This document shows positions 1 through 11,346 of a stretch of DNA of 64,000 nucleotides, one piece after another. Below the pieces are notes generated by a model. The model worked only from the letters and a program-made list of their open reading frames with translations. It did not search any database and was not told where the DNA came from. Source of the DNA: Primulina eburnea (Eukaryota; Streptophyta; Magnoliopsida; Lamiales; Gesneriaceae); the NCBI RefSeq assembly GCF_022965805.1, contig NC_133116.1:1860001-1924000 (forward strand), in the 5' to 3' direction. A program made the translations under genes and the position numbers. The first letter of the stretch is position 1, and every line of letters starts with the position of its first letter.

Positions 1-531
1 ATTGAATTTTTGTATATAAATTTTTTGTATGATAAGAATTATCATATAAAAATTTGGTTATGTTAGTAGATTATTCAAAATAAAATTCATAGAACAAAAA
101 AATTAGTTGTATCAAATAAAATTTATTTAAACATAGCACAAACTTGTATATTTCATGGGTGGACGTTATTTCAACTATGTTATAAGATCAAAACATCGTT
201 ATAAATTCAAATAAACATAAAGATTGATTTTGAAACACGTATAATTTGAATATTAACAAAAAGCATCAATTTCATATAATTATATTGAATAACATTATTA
301 TTTATTTATAATTTTTAACGATGGCTCGATCGATAATTATTTCTTTAAAAAATTTTACGATGGTTCGATGGGTCATGACCCATGCGCTGCGGAAAGAGAG
401 ATTAACATTCATGTAATCTTTTTTATTTGAGATAATGATAATGAAATGCAATACAATAGATTAAAAAAAAAACAAAATATAAAAAGCATTATTTATATAT
501 CTTTTTTTTTTAATTTTAATTTCTCTTTATT
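1..531. other. AT-rich intergenic sequence
   Basis: AT-rich sequence upstream of the invertase gene. I see no convincing gene, repeat array or RNA gene. It probably holds part of the invertase promoter, but I could not assign a single TATA box. Confidence 0.4.
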
Positions 532-1531
532 ACATAATAATCTTTGTCCTCTTCCTTCAGTGGTCTATAAGTATATGCTCCCGCTTATCATGGAATTTTT
601 TTCCTCTCTCCTCCATTTTCGCCCTCTATCACCTCTATTGTTTGCTCCGACGGCTGCCTCTGAGCCGGTAAACTATCTGTTTTCCGTTCTCAATTTTCCA
701 TATTTCTTGAAGCTGTGTGTGTGTGTGTGCCTACTTGTGTACTGCGTGTTTCTTGATGTACTTGTTATGTGAACGAATGGATTTAGATCTGAGCTGTTTC
801 TGGAACTTTGTGTATTATTTTTCTTGGACTTTTATAAATCTCGATGCTTTTATTCAACACTGTTTTCTTTCCTCTATAATCATCTGTAATATGTGGTTCT
901 GTGTTTTCATAATTTTACCAAGCTTTAATGAGCTTATTCTGCGTTTTACGGATGGATGGCTGTAATGCAGATTGTTTATTTTTTACCAGCTTGCAAAAAA
1001 ATTTAAACTTTATCCACTTCCGATTTACAAGGAGATAATTTTTCCGTCATTCCTTTCTTTTCATTTACTTTAGTTTGGAATACGAATTTGAATGAATTGA
1101 GTGGTTGGTAGGATTTTACATCTCCACCTTTAGGTATGGTTGGCTTCGGAGGTTGCTATGCTGGGAACTGTTGCTTTTCTTGCTGATGAATCGCATTCTA
1201 TAGTTTCTTGAGTCATAATCTAGTATTGGGTTTCGAAATTTTTCCCTTGTAGTGCTTTTTAAAATCACCCATTTTGGGCGTTGTTATATATAGATATGCG
1301 ATACCAAATGATCTGTTTAATATAGATATCTATTTTCTTTGTAAGTCTCTCGGCTTCTCTTTCTGCATAGTGCATTATCCTGCGGGAAAAATAATTGTGG
1401 CTGAGCACATGGCCTTTTAACATTTTTCTCCATCATCTTCTAATATCCCTCGTGTGCTCAATATCTATTAAGGTCTAAGAGGGAATGCTACTTCTTGTTG
1501 CAGAGGATACTCAGGTTTAAACGAGAGGATT
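532..1531 (+). promoter_or_regulatory. Probable 5' leader exon and leader intron of the invertase gene
   Basis: A pyrimidine-rich stretch (about 540-667) ends at a possible donor (GT at 668-669). A good acceptor, TTGCAG, ends at 1503, 28 bp before the invertase ATG at 1532. This suggests an intron of about 840 bp in the 5' untranslated region. The span also holds a short GT microsatellite near 714-729. Open frames here are short and lack codon structure, so I read it as non-coding. Transcript data are needed to confirm the leader intron. Confidence 0.4.
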
Positions 1532-3602
1532 ATGGATGAAGTGAAGCTTATTGTGGATGGAATGAATGGTGGCATTGATGGTACTAAAGAAACTGGACTT
1601 AAAAAAGTGAGTTCATATTGCTCAATCCCTGATTTCAACGACTATGATCTCTCGAAGCTGCTTGATAAGCCCAGATTAAATATAGAGAGACAGAGATCTT
1701 TTGATGAAAGGTCGCTAAGTGAGTTATCGATTGGTTTGACGAGAGGTTTAGAGAATTACGAGCATGCACATTCACCAGGACGATCAGCACTGAACACCCC
1801 CGCTTCATCCACTCGGAATTCATTTGAGCCACATCCAATAGTTGCTGATGCTTGGGAAGCTCTCCGCCGGTCATTGGTCTCCTTCCGGGGCCAACCAGTC
1901 GGCACAATTGCTGCTTATGATCATGCTTCTGAGGAGGTGTTAAATTATGACCAGGTAGAAATTATATTAAACTTTTGTGGGTATCTGGATAACTCTGATA
2001 TTACATGAAGTAAAAAAAAAAGATTTCGGTGAATTTATGGACTGCAGGTTTTTGTTCGAGATTTTGTACCGAGTGCGCTGGCCTTTTTAATGAATGGTGA
2101 ACCTGATATAGTTAAGAATTTCCTGTTGAAGACACTTCAACTTCAAGGGTGGGAAAAAAAAGTGGATAGATTCAAGCTTGGTGAGGGTGTTATGCCTGCC
2201 AGTTTCAAAGTACTTCATGACCCCGTTCGAAAGACAGATACAATAGTGGCAGATTTTGGTGAGAGCGCAATTGGAAGAGTTGCACCAGTGGATTCTGGTT
2301 TCTGGTGGATTATTCTTCTTCGTGCATATACAAAATCCACTGGAGACCTGTCTCTGGCTGAAACACCAGAGTGCCAGAGGGGACTGAGACTTATTATGGG
2401 CTTGTGTCTGTCAGAAGGATTTGACACATTTCCAACTTTACTATGTGCTGATGGATGCTCGATGATTGATCGTAGAATGGTGAGATACCTTGATTTCCTT
2501 ACCTTGATAATATAATTCATTGTCTTTTTTAAGAATCAAGAAACCATTTTGGAAACTTAAGTTAAATATCAACGGTACTTATTGCCACTTGCGCTTAAAA
2601 ACTTGTATTCTTTTGCCTTAATGTCATTCGTCAGGGAATCTATGGATACCCTATAGAGATTCAAGCACTCTTTTTTATGGCACTGAGATGTGCTTTGGCG
2701 ATGTTGAAGCCTGATGCAGAAGGCAAAGAGTTCATTGAAAGAATAGTGAAGCGCTTGCATGCCTTGAGCTACCATATGAGAAGTTACTTTTGGCTTGATT
2801 TTCAACAATTGAATGACATATATCGCTACAAAACAGAAGAGTACTCCCACACTGCTGTAAATAAGTTTAATGTGATTCCAGATTCAATCCCTGACTGGGT
2901 GTTTGAGTTTATGCCAACACGCGGTGGTTATTTTATAGGCAACGTGAGTCCTGCAAGAATGGATTTTAGATGGTTTGCTTTAGGAAATTGTGTTGCCATA
3001 TTATCGTCTCTTGCCACTCCCGACCAAGCTTCTGCTATTATGGACCTTATAGAAGAAAGGTGGGAGGAGCTGGTCGGCGAAATGCCTCTAAAAATTTCTT
3101 ATCCAGCAATCGAAAATCACGAGTGGCGAATTGTAACTGGCTGTGATCCAAAGAATACGAGATGGAGTTATCATAATGGAGGATCTTGGCCAGGTTCTTT
3201 TGCCATACTCTCTTAATTTGCTGTCATACGTCATTAATTTATTTGAGAACTTTTGAATCCTTTTGTTGACCCTTTTTTTACTGCATTCTATGCATTTGGA
3301 GAGCAGTGCTTCTATGGCTTCTAACAGCTGCCTGCATTAAAGTTGGACGACCACAAATCGCAAGACGAGCAATTGATCTTGCGGAGAGCCGTTTGCTGAA
3401 GGACAGCTGGCCTGAATATTATGATGGAAAACTAGGAAGATATATTGGTAAACAAGCTAGAAAATACCAAACATGGTCAATTGCTGGATATCTTGTGGCA
3501 AAAATGATGCTGGAGGATCCTTCACACTTGGGAATGATTTCTCTTGAAGAAGACAAGCAGATGAAACCCGTAATCAAGCGATCTTCCTCGTGGACGTGCT
3601 GA
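1532..3602 (+). CDS. Neutral/alkaline invertase (glycoside hydrolase family 100), cytosolic type
   Basis: The enzyme hydrolyses sucrose to glucose and fructose at neutral pH in the cytosol. Four exons: 1532-1954, 2048-2479, 2635-3193 and 3307-3602. They join in frame to 1,710 bp, 569 residues, the usual length for the cytosolic clade (Arabidopsis CINV1 is about 551). The N-terminus has the clade's RSFDERS motif (near residue 55) and no obvious transit peptide. The GH100 core is continuous across all junctions, with blocks such as [45 protein letters not shown] and [10 protein letters not shown]. The C-terminus ends KRSSSWTC, like the 14-3-3-binding phosphoserine tail known in Arabidopsis CINV1, so similar regulation by phosphorylation is an inference. 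No breaks were seen. It is next to a TCP gene, an adjacency I recall from Arabidopsis. Confidence 0.95.
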
Positions 3603-5419
3603 AAATGCAGTGAAGAATCATGCATCGAAAAAAGTAATAGTAAAGAACAAAGGTGTTCTTCTGGCGGTATCTCTAATTGTAGGTGTGATATAGTTTGTTT
3701 TTGTGTACTATATGATGTCATGCTACACTACCACATTTCGAAATCTCTTCATATTCGAAAAGAAAAAGGACATTTGATAATTCCTGCTTCGTGTTTTGAA
3801 TGTATTTTCAGATTCTATATGAATTCGGAATCTGAGATTTGAAATTCGAACAAGAAATTATCTTTGAACATACGATGAGAGGTATCAAGCAAACGAACGA
3901 ACCATGAGTAGTATGCATCTGCAAGCAAAATTTCATTAAAGTTTGATGTCAGATGGTTGTTGGATACTAAAAAAAAATCGGTCCTTCATTTCTTTACCAT
4001 GAGGCCTATCCATTGAAATCTGTTTTTTTTAACTTCCATTTGAAATTGTTACGGAAACTGGTAATCACTTGGATTAAACTAATCTTCCATACATTTGCAT
4101 GTAAAAATCAGAAATCGACCGTGTACATATAGTTCACTTTTATATCATTTCCATTGGATATATATTCGTCAATTATATGTCAAAGAATGAAAACAAACTA
4201 TCAATATATATAAAAATGTAATCTTGATTTGCAATCTTCCTCTGTTCTGTGTCTTTGATTCGTTTCACTTTCTCTAAATGGTCCCTGCAGGCTCTCACTC
4301 GTGTACTACTCTGATGCCCTGGGATTGGATTGGGCGTATTTACTCTGCCCTTCTTCTACTTTGACTGCATTAAATACCGCAACACTTTTGCATCTGTTAG
4401 AAGAAATGAAGGTGGGGACAGTTTTGATTGGTTATTACTCGAAATTATTGAAGGAAAAAGGTAGCTTTGTACTGATGCCTTTTTGACATGTGTGTGCACT
4501 TAACGAGTGTTGGAGTAACATTCAATTTTAGCTAGGTGGGTCATTGCGCCATGGTTTTTTTATGCCAAAATTTGAATATTTTCGACCACCTAAATATCTA
4601 AGAAAATAGTTGACTGTGCGTCCCAAGCATTAAGGGGCCATTGATGTAATTGTTGAAGGAGGCCAGCTAAACTCTTTTGTTCTTTCCTTTTACTAGTATG
4701 AATATCTCACGATGGATTTCATAATATATGTTACATGTCTATATTGTGGTGTGAGGTAGAACAAATAGTGATGTATATTCTCTATTTTAAGGGATAAAGT
4801 TGATGATCTTATCGACAACGAAAACTATTTCTTTTAAAAATATGGTAATATTTTTTTGTTTTTTTTTTACTTTGAGAAAATTAATATTGGGTCAATTTGT
4901 TACACAATCACATAGAAAGAACAAAACAATCGACATGAGAATTTCAATTATGTGTTGAAAAACAAGTAATATCACGATTGCAGCCTAATTGAATACGGAA
5001 TAAATTTCGTGGAATCGTGATCAGTCCAACAGTGTTTCTTTATTGGAGTCCCTACCACTTGGACCCCTCCCCCAACCAATCTCCTTCCAGCTAACGCACT
5101 GATTCTCTTTTGGGACTCACTTTTTCCCTCACACACCTACTCTCTTTATCATCCACACACACAATTCTCTCTCCATAGACAGCAGTCAACCACAACCCAC
5201 TCAGTGAAAAAAACACCATTAATACTTACTTCTACTTGTTGCTCGGTCGACCCCCCAAGTTGATTGATGGATATATCCCATCCCCAGGACCTATCTATCT
5301 ATCTAATCTCTCATAAATTCTCTGTGTTCCCTTATCCTCTCCAAATTTGATGATTACACTATGTTTTGGAGATCCAATAAAATTTTCTTGAATATTTGAC
5401 TCCAATTCCCGAGAGATAC
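3603..5419. other. Invertase 3' flank and TCP gene 5' flank
   Basis: Contains the invertase 3' untranslated region and then AT-rich spacer. A 61-codon open frame at 4301-4486 has no recognisable family and I do not call it a gene. The last 350 bp before the TCP start are rich in CT and CA tracts (including CTAT repeats near 5293-5305), typical of a plant promoter or 5' leader. Confidence 0.4.
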
Positions 5420-6616
5420 ATGGAATTCATGGAGTCCCATACCAAAAACCAAGGCAACTCAGACCACCATGAATCATCAGTTTCCTCCCTGCAACTCATC
5501 TCTCACCATCATCACCACCACCACCAAAGTCAACCCCAACCCCCTTCTGGGTCCGATCCAGCCCCATCTCATGGCCCCTTCAACATGGGCTCCATCTCCA
5601 TGAAGCAATCAAGAAGCTTAGCCCCCTCCGTTTCCACCCCTACAGCTACTACAAACACCCTCTCTACGAATATCGTTAGTACCGAAAACGACAGCAATAA
5701 CAATAATCCTGCAGCTGGAAAAGCTGTGAAGAAACCATCTAAAGACCGCCACACGAAGGTCGATGGCCGTGGGCGGCGCATACGCATGCCGGCTTTATGC
5801 GCAGCTCGTGTTTTTCAGCTCACGAAGGAATTGGGCCACAAGTCTGACGGTGAAACAATAGAGTGGCTGCTACATCAAGCTGAACCCGCGATTATAGCTG
5901 CCACAGGCACCGGCACTATCCCGGCTAATTTTTCAACTCTCAACGTGTCGTTACGCAGAAGCGGCCCCACCATTTCGGCTCCACCGACAAAACCAGCGCC
6001 GCTCTTCATCGGTGGAGCCCCTGGCATGCTGGGTTTCCACCCCCAGCTCGCATCAAACAGTAATTTTGGTCAAGACCCAGAAGAGAATTTCACAAGGAAA
6101 CGGTTCAGAGAAGATAGCAGCTGTGCAGCGTCACCTAAACCGGGAAGAACAGGTCTTCAAGACCAAGAACCGGTGTCAGACCCTAAACCCGGTCTAACTC
6201 ATACATCGAATTACATCTCTGCTCCCGCCATGTGGGCGATGGCTCCGGCGGCAGTGGGTAACGTGGGAAATGCTTTTTGGATGCTCCCGATGAACGGAGG
6301 CGGTTCCACAGCAGCCGTAGGCCAGTCGGAATGGCAGTATAAGGCATCTTCCATGCAGAGAATAGCTGGTTTCGAGTTTCCTGGTGCCAGCCGGTTCAAC
6401 CAAGTCCAGCTCGGTTCGATGGTACTGCAGCAGCCGCAGCCATCGGCCGTTCAGCAGTTGGGTTTAGGTGTTACGGAGACTAATATGGGAATGCTAGCCT
6501 CGATCAACTCATTTAGTGCTAGTAATAACAGTAGGATTGATTTGGGCATGAACTTGGATCAAAATCAACAGCAAAATAGCGATAGTGGTGATGAAAACCC
6601 CAAAGATTCTCAATAA
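5420..6616 (+). CDS. Class I (PCF-type) TCP transcription factor, TCP8/22/23-like
   Basis: Plant transcription factor of the TCP family, nuclear, binding GGNCCCAC-type sites. One uninterrupted exon of 398 residues. I start at the first ATG (5420); the frame is open a few codons further upstream but has no ATG there. Residues about 104-165 form the TCP domain: a basic stretch with [17 protein letters not shown], then the helix-loop-helix with [14 protein letters not shown] and [13 protein letters not shown]. The gap in the basic region relative to class II proteins marks class I. A histidine run lies near residues 32-40 and the C-terminal half is Asn/Gln/Ser-rich with FWMLPM, as in the TCP8/22/23 group. 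No microRNA319 target is expected in class I. Which of the three Arabidopsis genes is the closest orthologue needs a tree. Confidence 0.93.
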   Translation: MEFMESHTKNQGNSDHHESSVSSLQLISHHHHHHHQSQPQPPSGSDPAPSHGPFNMGSISMKQSRSLAPSVSTPTATTNTLSTNIVSTENDSNNNNPAAGKAVKKPSKDRHTKVDGRGRRIRMPALCAARVFQLTKELGHKSDGETIEWLLHQAEPAIIAATGTGTIPANFSTLNVSLRRSGPTISAPPTKPAPLFIGGAPGMLGFHPQLASNSNFGQDPEENFTRKRFREDSSCAASPKPGRTGLQDQEPVSDPKPGLTHTSNYISAPAMWAMAPAAVGNVGNAFWMLPMNGGGSTAAVGQSEWQYKASSMQRIAGFEFPGASRFNQVQLGSMVLQQPQPSAVQQLGLGVTETNMGMLASINSFSASNNSRIDLGMNLDQNQQQNSDSGDENPKDSQ

Positions 6617-8385
6617 TCTAAATCCCAAATGGCCGATTAATAGGCTTCCTATATTCTTGCATTTTCTTGGTTTGTTAATTAATTAATTGTCGATGGGTCA
6701 TTAGTTTCTGGAGAGATCGATCTTTTTTCTATTGTTTTGTTGCAAACCATGTGTGTTTCCTCTTTCTTTTTTGGGTTTAACGCAATATTTTGGGATTAAC
6801 AACACGGGAATGTTGGGTCAAAAATGGAAATGAGGTGTTTGTGGAGGTTTAGACTGCAAATTCTTGATAACTGCATCGTCATGTTATTCCGGAACCCAAT
6901 ATTTCTGTGCTAGAAAGCATCTGTTCCATCAAAGCTAATTGAACTTTGATTGGACGATGGATTAAGCTCTCTGTAGTAGTCGTTTGACTTTTCCTGTGAT
7001 TGTTTTTTCTTCTCTTCTTAAAAAAAAAAGAACAAGAAATCCAATTTGTAATATATACTCATCAAACAAAGTATTGGATTAAAATAATTGGAATTTCGAA
7101 TGAGTTACTTACCTAGTCTACCCTAGTGTTCAAATTCCAAGCATGTTATTAATATAGAGGGATAGAACTTGAGGAGTCCAACGTTTTATCAAGTATTTTT
7201 TTTAGATATATTTTGTAAGAGTGAGTCTCATGTGAGACCGTCTCACGGATATTTGTCTCACAAATGCGGATCAGACTGTCTCACACAAGTTTTTGTCATT
7301 TTGTAAAACACTGGACTCCTCAAATTCTATGTATATTTTTCGATATGAATTTGAAATATTTAGCTTTCGAATTGATAAAATATAAATACAACCTTACCGT
7401 TGTCAAAATTCTCCAAACTTATTAATTTGGGACGAAGTTTGTCACACTAGAATTCAACTCTAGTGTCTAAGACAGAAGGGAAAACTAATATGCTTCCGTT
7501 ATTTTGGTATTATCATTTGACTACTTGGATATATTAGATTATGATTCAAGCTACAATTCTGCCTGGAAATCTGCAAACATAAAATATTTGAGTCTAAATA
7601 TTAGTTTAAAATTATGCCATAGTATATATTATATTTTAAATCTGGTCGGTATTGTATAATCAGCGATATAATCAACTTTTTTTTGTGTTCCATGTTTCCA
7701 CATTTAGTAAAGCATGCTAGGTCTTTTTCCCTTCGCTTTAACTCTTTATGATAAAAAGGAAAACACTGAAATGTCCCTTCACTAAGTCTTTGGATCCCAT
7801 ACTTTTACCAGTGGCCAAAACTTTTAATTAGCCTCAACAATATTAGAAAAATGAAATAATATATATAAAATATAATTATCAAACACGTCCAAAAACCAAA
7901 ATAGCTATCGATTAACTATATTATTCCCTTGATTCATAAAAATTCCATATCTGTGTTTATATTATTTATTTTTAAAAAACACTCTTTCTGATATTGATAT
8001 TAATTTGATTTAATTTGGGGTATAGGTTCATGATTTTTATGCACATATTCCATTGAGAAATATGTAAAAACAGTACGATTTTTTTATTTGTGGGTAAAAT
8101 ATCCAATTTTTTCTTCAAATATTTGCCTTAAATTTTACATCTAATATAATATAATAAATCATGCATGTAGAATCAAATACAAAAAAGTGTAGTGCGAAAG
8201 ATAATGTGGGATGTGACCACCCAAAGAATATCATCATGGCTCGTAGAATAACACACGAAAGCATCTTATTGTACATTTATATCTCCACAATTCTAAAAGT
8301 CGTGGTTCGCGGGTAAACATCTTTTTACAGGAATCGAACCATAACACGTACTTTGAACTCATAAACATGGAGGGGTGATATCGAG
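6617..8385. other. Intergenic sequence between TCP and deoxynucleoside kinase genes
   Basis: AT-rich spacer between the convergent 3' ends of two genes. Apart from one short internally deleted copy of the GTGAGACCGTCTCAC repeat family (7221-7298) I see nothing gene-like. Confidence 0.5.
7221..7298 (+). repeat. Short, internally deleted copy of the GTGAGACCGTCTCAC interspersed repeat
   Basis: Has both ends of the family (…TCATGTGAGACCGTCTCACGGAT and …GTCTCACACAAGTTTTTGTC) but lacks most of the about 100-bp middle seen in full copies at 16364, 21399 and 33819. It looks like a deletion derivative. Confidence 0.6.
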
Positions 8386-10935
8386 CTACTGGGGCATACA
8401 TGACATGGCCCGTCTAAATTGCAATGGCTCGAGAGGTGAATTTGGGAATGGTTGTGCACCAGGCATCCACAGCTTTCCGTTACAAGGCAGTAACACCTGT
8501 GGTTGATTGCTCTTTGCCGAATCTTCTTTTCCAACCTTTGAAGTTGAAGCTTCTTTCTTTTTCTTCACATACTCAAAGAATTCGGTAACTTGGCTAGCAT
8601 ACCTTCAAGGACAACAATATCATATGTTGGGAAATAATTATGACAGTTCAAGAGCGAAGCTTAGCTTAAAAACTGTGAATGACAAAAGTTTAGAGCACCA
8701 AGTTCAAGACTACTCGTGGGAACTCATTAATTTCGATGGGCCTAGGTGCAGCAAGATTTTTTTTTTCAAAACTACGAATATGAATTCAGGGAGAGTTCAC
8801 ATACTCCCGCTTAGCTTCAATGTCTCTGCTAAAATCAATATCCGGCTCACAGTCAAGAACCAAAGCAGGAACCTACGCATCACCACAAAAAGTAAGTACT
8901 GATTATGAAAAAAATCAAATTCCTCAAAACAGTTGAATTGCTAATTTGTACCTTTTGGATGCTTGAGTGCATGTGATTACCATCCAGATAAAACACACGA
9001 TCTTGTATTTTGGGGTGTAAAAGCCAATCACTGTTGTTTGGTAGCTTACTGACAGACAAAACTCCATGATGCCCACTTTGGAATGGGAAAAGCCAGCTTT
9101 CATGTTTTTCATGCAAATCACGCAGATAATCCAGAGAGACTCCACCTTCCTCTGCCCTCTTGCGCAACATCATTCGTTTGTGGCAAGTATCCGGGCTTGC
9201 TCTCAAGTAGATAAAACCATCAGGAATAAGACCAGGCAAACTTGAAACAACAGGATCAAACCATGAGTCATATATGCTAATCTCCATCTCATTCATCCAT
9301 TTTGCTTCATGCACAGCTCTCACGAAGACCTATGCAAAAATAAAGACAAAAATATACAGCTTTAATATTAAAATTTTTAATAAGAAATCAGGTGGCGAAT
9401 CACTGAATATGGTAAACAAGCAACAATTTTTTTTACCATTCTATCACTGAAAACACTCCTTTCCATCAGCCTGAGGGGCTTAATACCACCAGATGACTCT
9501 TTCTCCTGCATAACTCTAGTAACAAACACGTAGTTTTGAAAGGTATAAGCATATCTTTCTGGCTCAGCATAAAATGCATCTAAAATATTAAACTGATCTG
9601 GTCCAACGTTCTGCCACTTGTCAACTGGTTCAGGAACAATCTCCACAAGATCTCTAAGTTCAAGGGTTTCATTAGCTATTCTCTGCAAGAACGTGGTTTT
9701 TCCAACACTGATATTTCCTTCAACACATAGAGTGATTCGCTTTTTCTGGGCAGGTTTCAATCCATCCTTGTTCAGCTCCGCATCCACACTCTCCTTGATG
9801 AAAGTGGTTATACTCTCGGCATGGTTTTTGTGTATAATCCCAACTGAACTTTGCAAAAATTCAACCATTTTCTGACTTGATTTTCCATAGAACTACAAAA
9901 AACCATATAAATGTCGTGTGAGGATCAAGCTAGGTGCATAAGCTGAGTGAGCGTGCTGTCTAAACATTTTAACTTAATCAGACATTTGTTTAAGCCATTT
10001 CCCAGGGCAATTTCTCACTACTAGCTATATATTTTGTTAACTAAAATCCAGTCTTGATGGGAAAGCATAATATGAAGTACATGAGTGATAAAAAATTACT
10101 TTTTCCGGTTGACCGTTGCTAACCATAATGTACAGAGATCAGAATAACGTCAGACCACAAAGATATAATCACAGCTCAGTTGCATATGGGCATTGAACAA
10201 GACCCCATATTAACCTTCCTCTTTCTAACTTCTCAACATACACTAGTCACTAGTCTAAGTCCACAAGAACAACTATCAAATAAAAAAAAAACTAAAAATT
10301 CAACACCACACAAAGTTTTGTTAACAAGCACAACTATTAGACTACAGTTTCACCACCTTATCTTTATATAGTTGTTTGAGCTGAGTGACACCTTCAAACC
10401 CCTTATCCACCAGCTTCCTCAAATTCCTCGGTCCCACTCCAGGTATTGCCAGCAAATCTGGCCCCACCGCAACCCCGATACTACCTCCACCACGCCTCCT
10501 CTGCACACTTGCCTCGGCAAATTCAGTATCACCTTCTCCGTCATTTTCCGCCGCCACAGCTAATTCGTGGCTACCTTTATCTAAATTGCAGGCAAGGGTG
10601 GCAAACCAAGCAGCCCTGTGAGATGGACTGCCTATATTCCTATAACAAACCTCCTTCATTACAAACGACACCGCATTGCCACAACTGCAGAGGCGGTAAT
10701 TCGAAGGAGAAATGCTGGTGAACCGGGTTCCCTGTGACAGGGTACTTGTAGAGTTGTGGAAAGGGTGAAGGTGGCGAAGAGTAGCGGTGGCAAAAGACAT
10801 CTTCTTCACAATATTATGGACGCTTCCGCAAAACGTAACAGAGATGAAGCTAGCATTACATAGAGGTGAGGAAAGATATTCGTCAACGGATAAAATGGGC
10901 CGGCCACTGGGGGTTCCGCGCAGCAGCTTCTGCAT
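8386..10935 (-). CDS. Deoxynucleoside kinase (dNK / thymidine kinase 2-like) with helix-hairpin-helix N-terminus
   Basis: Nucleotide-salvage kinase that phosphorylates deoxynucleosides using ATP. Five exons on the minus strand: 10935-10357, 9892-9437, 9329-8952, 8872-8805 and 8602-8386; they join in frame to 1,698 bp, 565 residues, close to the Arabidopsis enzyme (recalled as about 580). Residues about 160-193 carry a helix-hairpin-helix-like segment (LLAIPGVGPRNLRKLV). The P-loop is GNISVGKT (252-259), followed by EPVDKWQNV and the ERS motif near 337, then a lid-like Arg-rich region (KRMMLRKRAEEGG). The start is the ATG at 10933-10935. The frame stays open upstream only because the neighbouring LTR happens to lack stops. 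An LTR retrotransposon lies 29 bp upstream of the start codon, so the native promoter is now over 5 kb away. The short exon 4 (68 bp) uses a GTATGT donor and needs transcript confirmation. Confidence 0.92.
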
Positions 10936-10959
10936 CAGTGCGGCGCATCTCACGCTTTT

Positions 10960-10964
10960 CGTTG
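10960..10964. repeat. Target site duplication (left) of the LTR retrotransposon
   Basis: CGTTG immediately before the 5' LTR is repeated exactly at 16172-16176 after the 3' LTR. Five bases is the usual duplication length for plant LTR elements. Confidence 0.9.
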
Positions 10965-11305
10965 TGATACCCTTGGGATAAGCCCATCTAGATCTGGCCC
11001 AAACTCCTGGCCCATATCTAAGGCCCACAGGTTAAGGCCCACAGGTGACCCAGGTATTCTCCTATAAATAACATGTTCGAGTGTTCATTTGGGGATTCAC
11101 TATATTGTTTCCAGCAGCACCCTTAGCTGCTCCCCCCATATATCCTCAGTCACTGACTTGAGCGTCGGAGGGGCTACGCCAGGACACCCTCCTGGCCCCC
11201 TCTTAACGGTCTTTTTCTTGATTTCAGGCTCAGGGTCATCTTAAAGCCCACGTCTGAACTAGTGACGCTCGTTGGGATCGGACCCTAAATTTCCCGTGAG
11301 TATCA
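10965..11305 (+). repeat. 5' LTR
   Basis: 341 bp bounded by TGATAC and GTATCA. It contains a TATAAATA box at 11063-11070 that would drive element transcription on the plus strand, away from the kinase gene. One base shorter than the 3' LTR, in the G run near 11092. Confidence 0.93.
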
Positions 11306-11306
11306 C

Positions 11307-11325
11307 TTGGCGCCGTCTGTGGGAA
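11307..11325 (+). promoter_or_regulatory. Primer binding site of the LTR retrotransposon
   Basis: TTGGCGCCGTCTGTGGGAA begins 1 bp after the 5' LTR. TGG at its start is complementary to a tRNA CCA end, as expected for a minus-strand primer site. I do not assign the tRNA species. Confidence 0.7.
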
Positions 11326-11346
11326 AATCTGAGTTGAGACGTAGAG

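Noticed and set aside
4301..4486. 61-codon open frame between invertase and TCP
   Set aside because: No ATG-supported context, no recognisable family, single short frame in spacer DNA.
8507..8902. 131-codon plus-strand frame opposite the kinase
   Set aside because: Antisense shadow of kinase exons 4 and 5 and an intron; the minus-strand reading gives a continuous known protein.
10936..11028. In-frame 31-residue N-terminal extension of the kinase reading into the LTR
   Set aside because: It starts at GTG in the antisense LTR, not ATG, and exists only because the LTR lacks stops there. The normal family start is the ATG at 10935.
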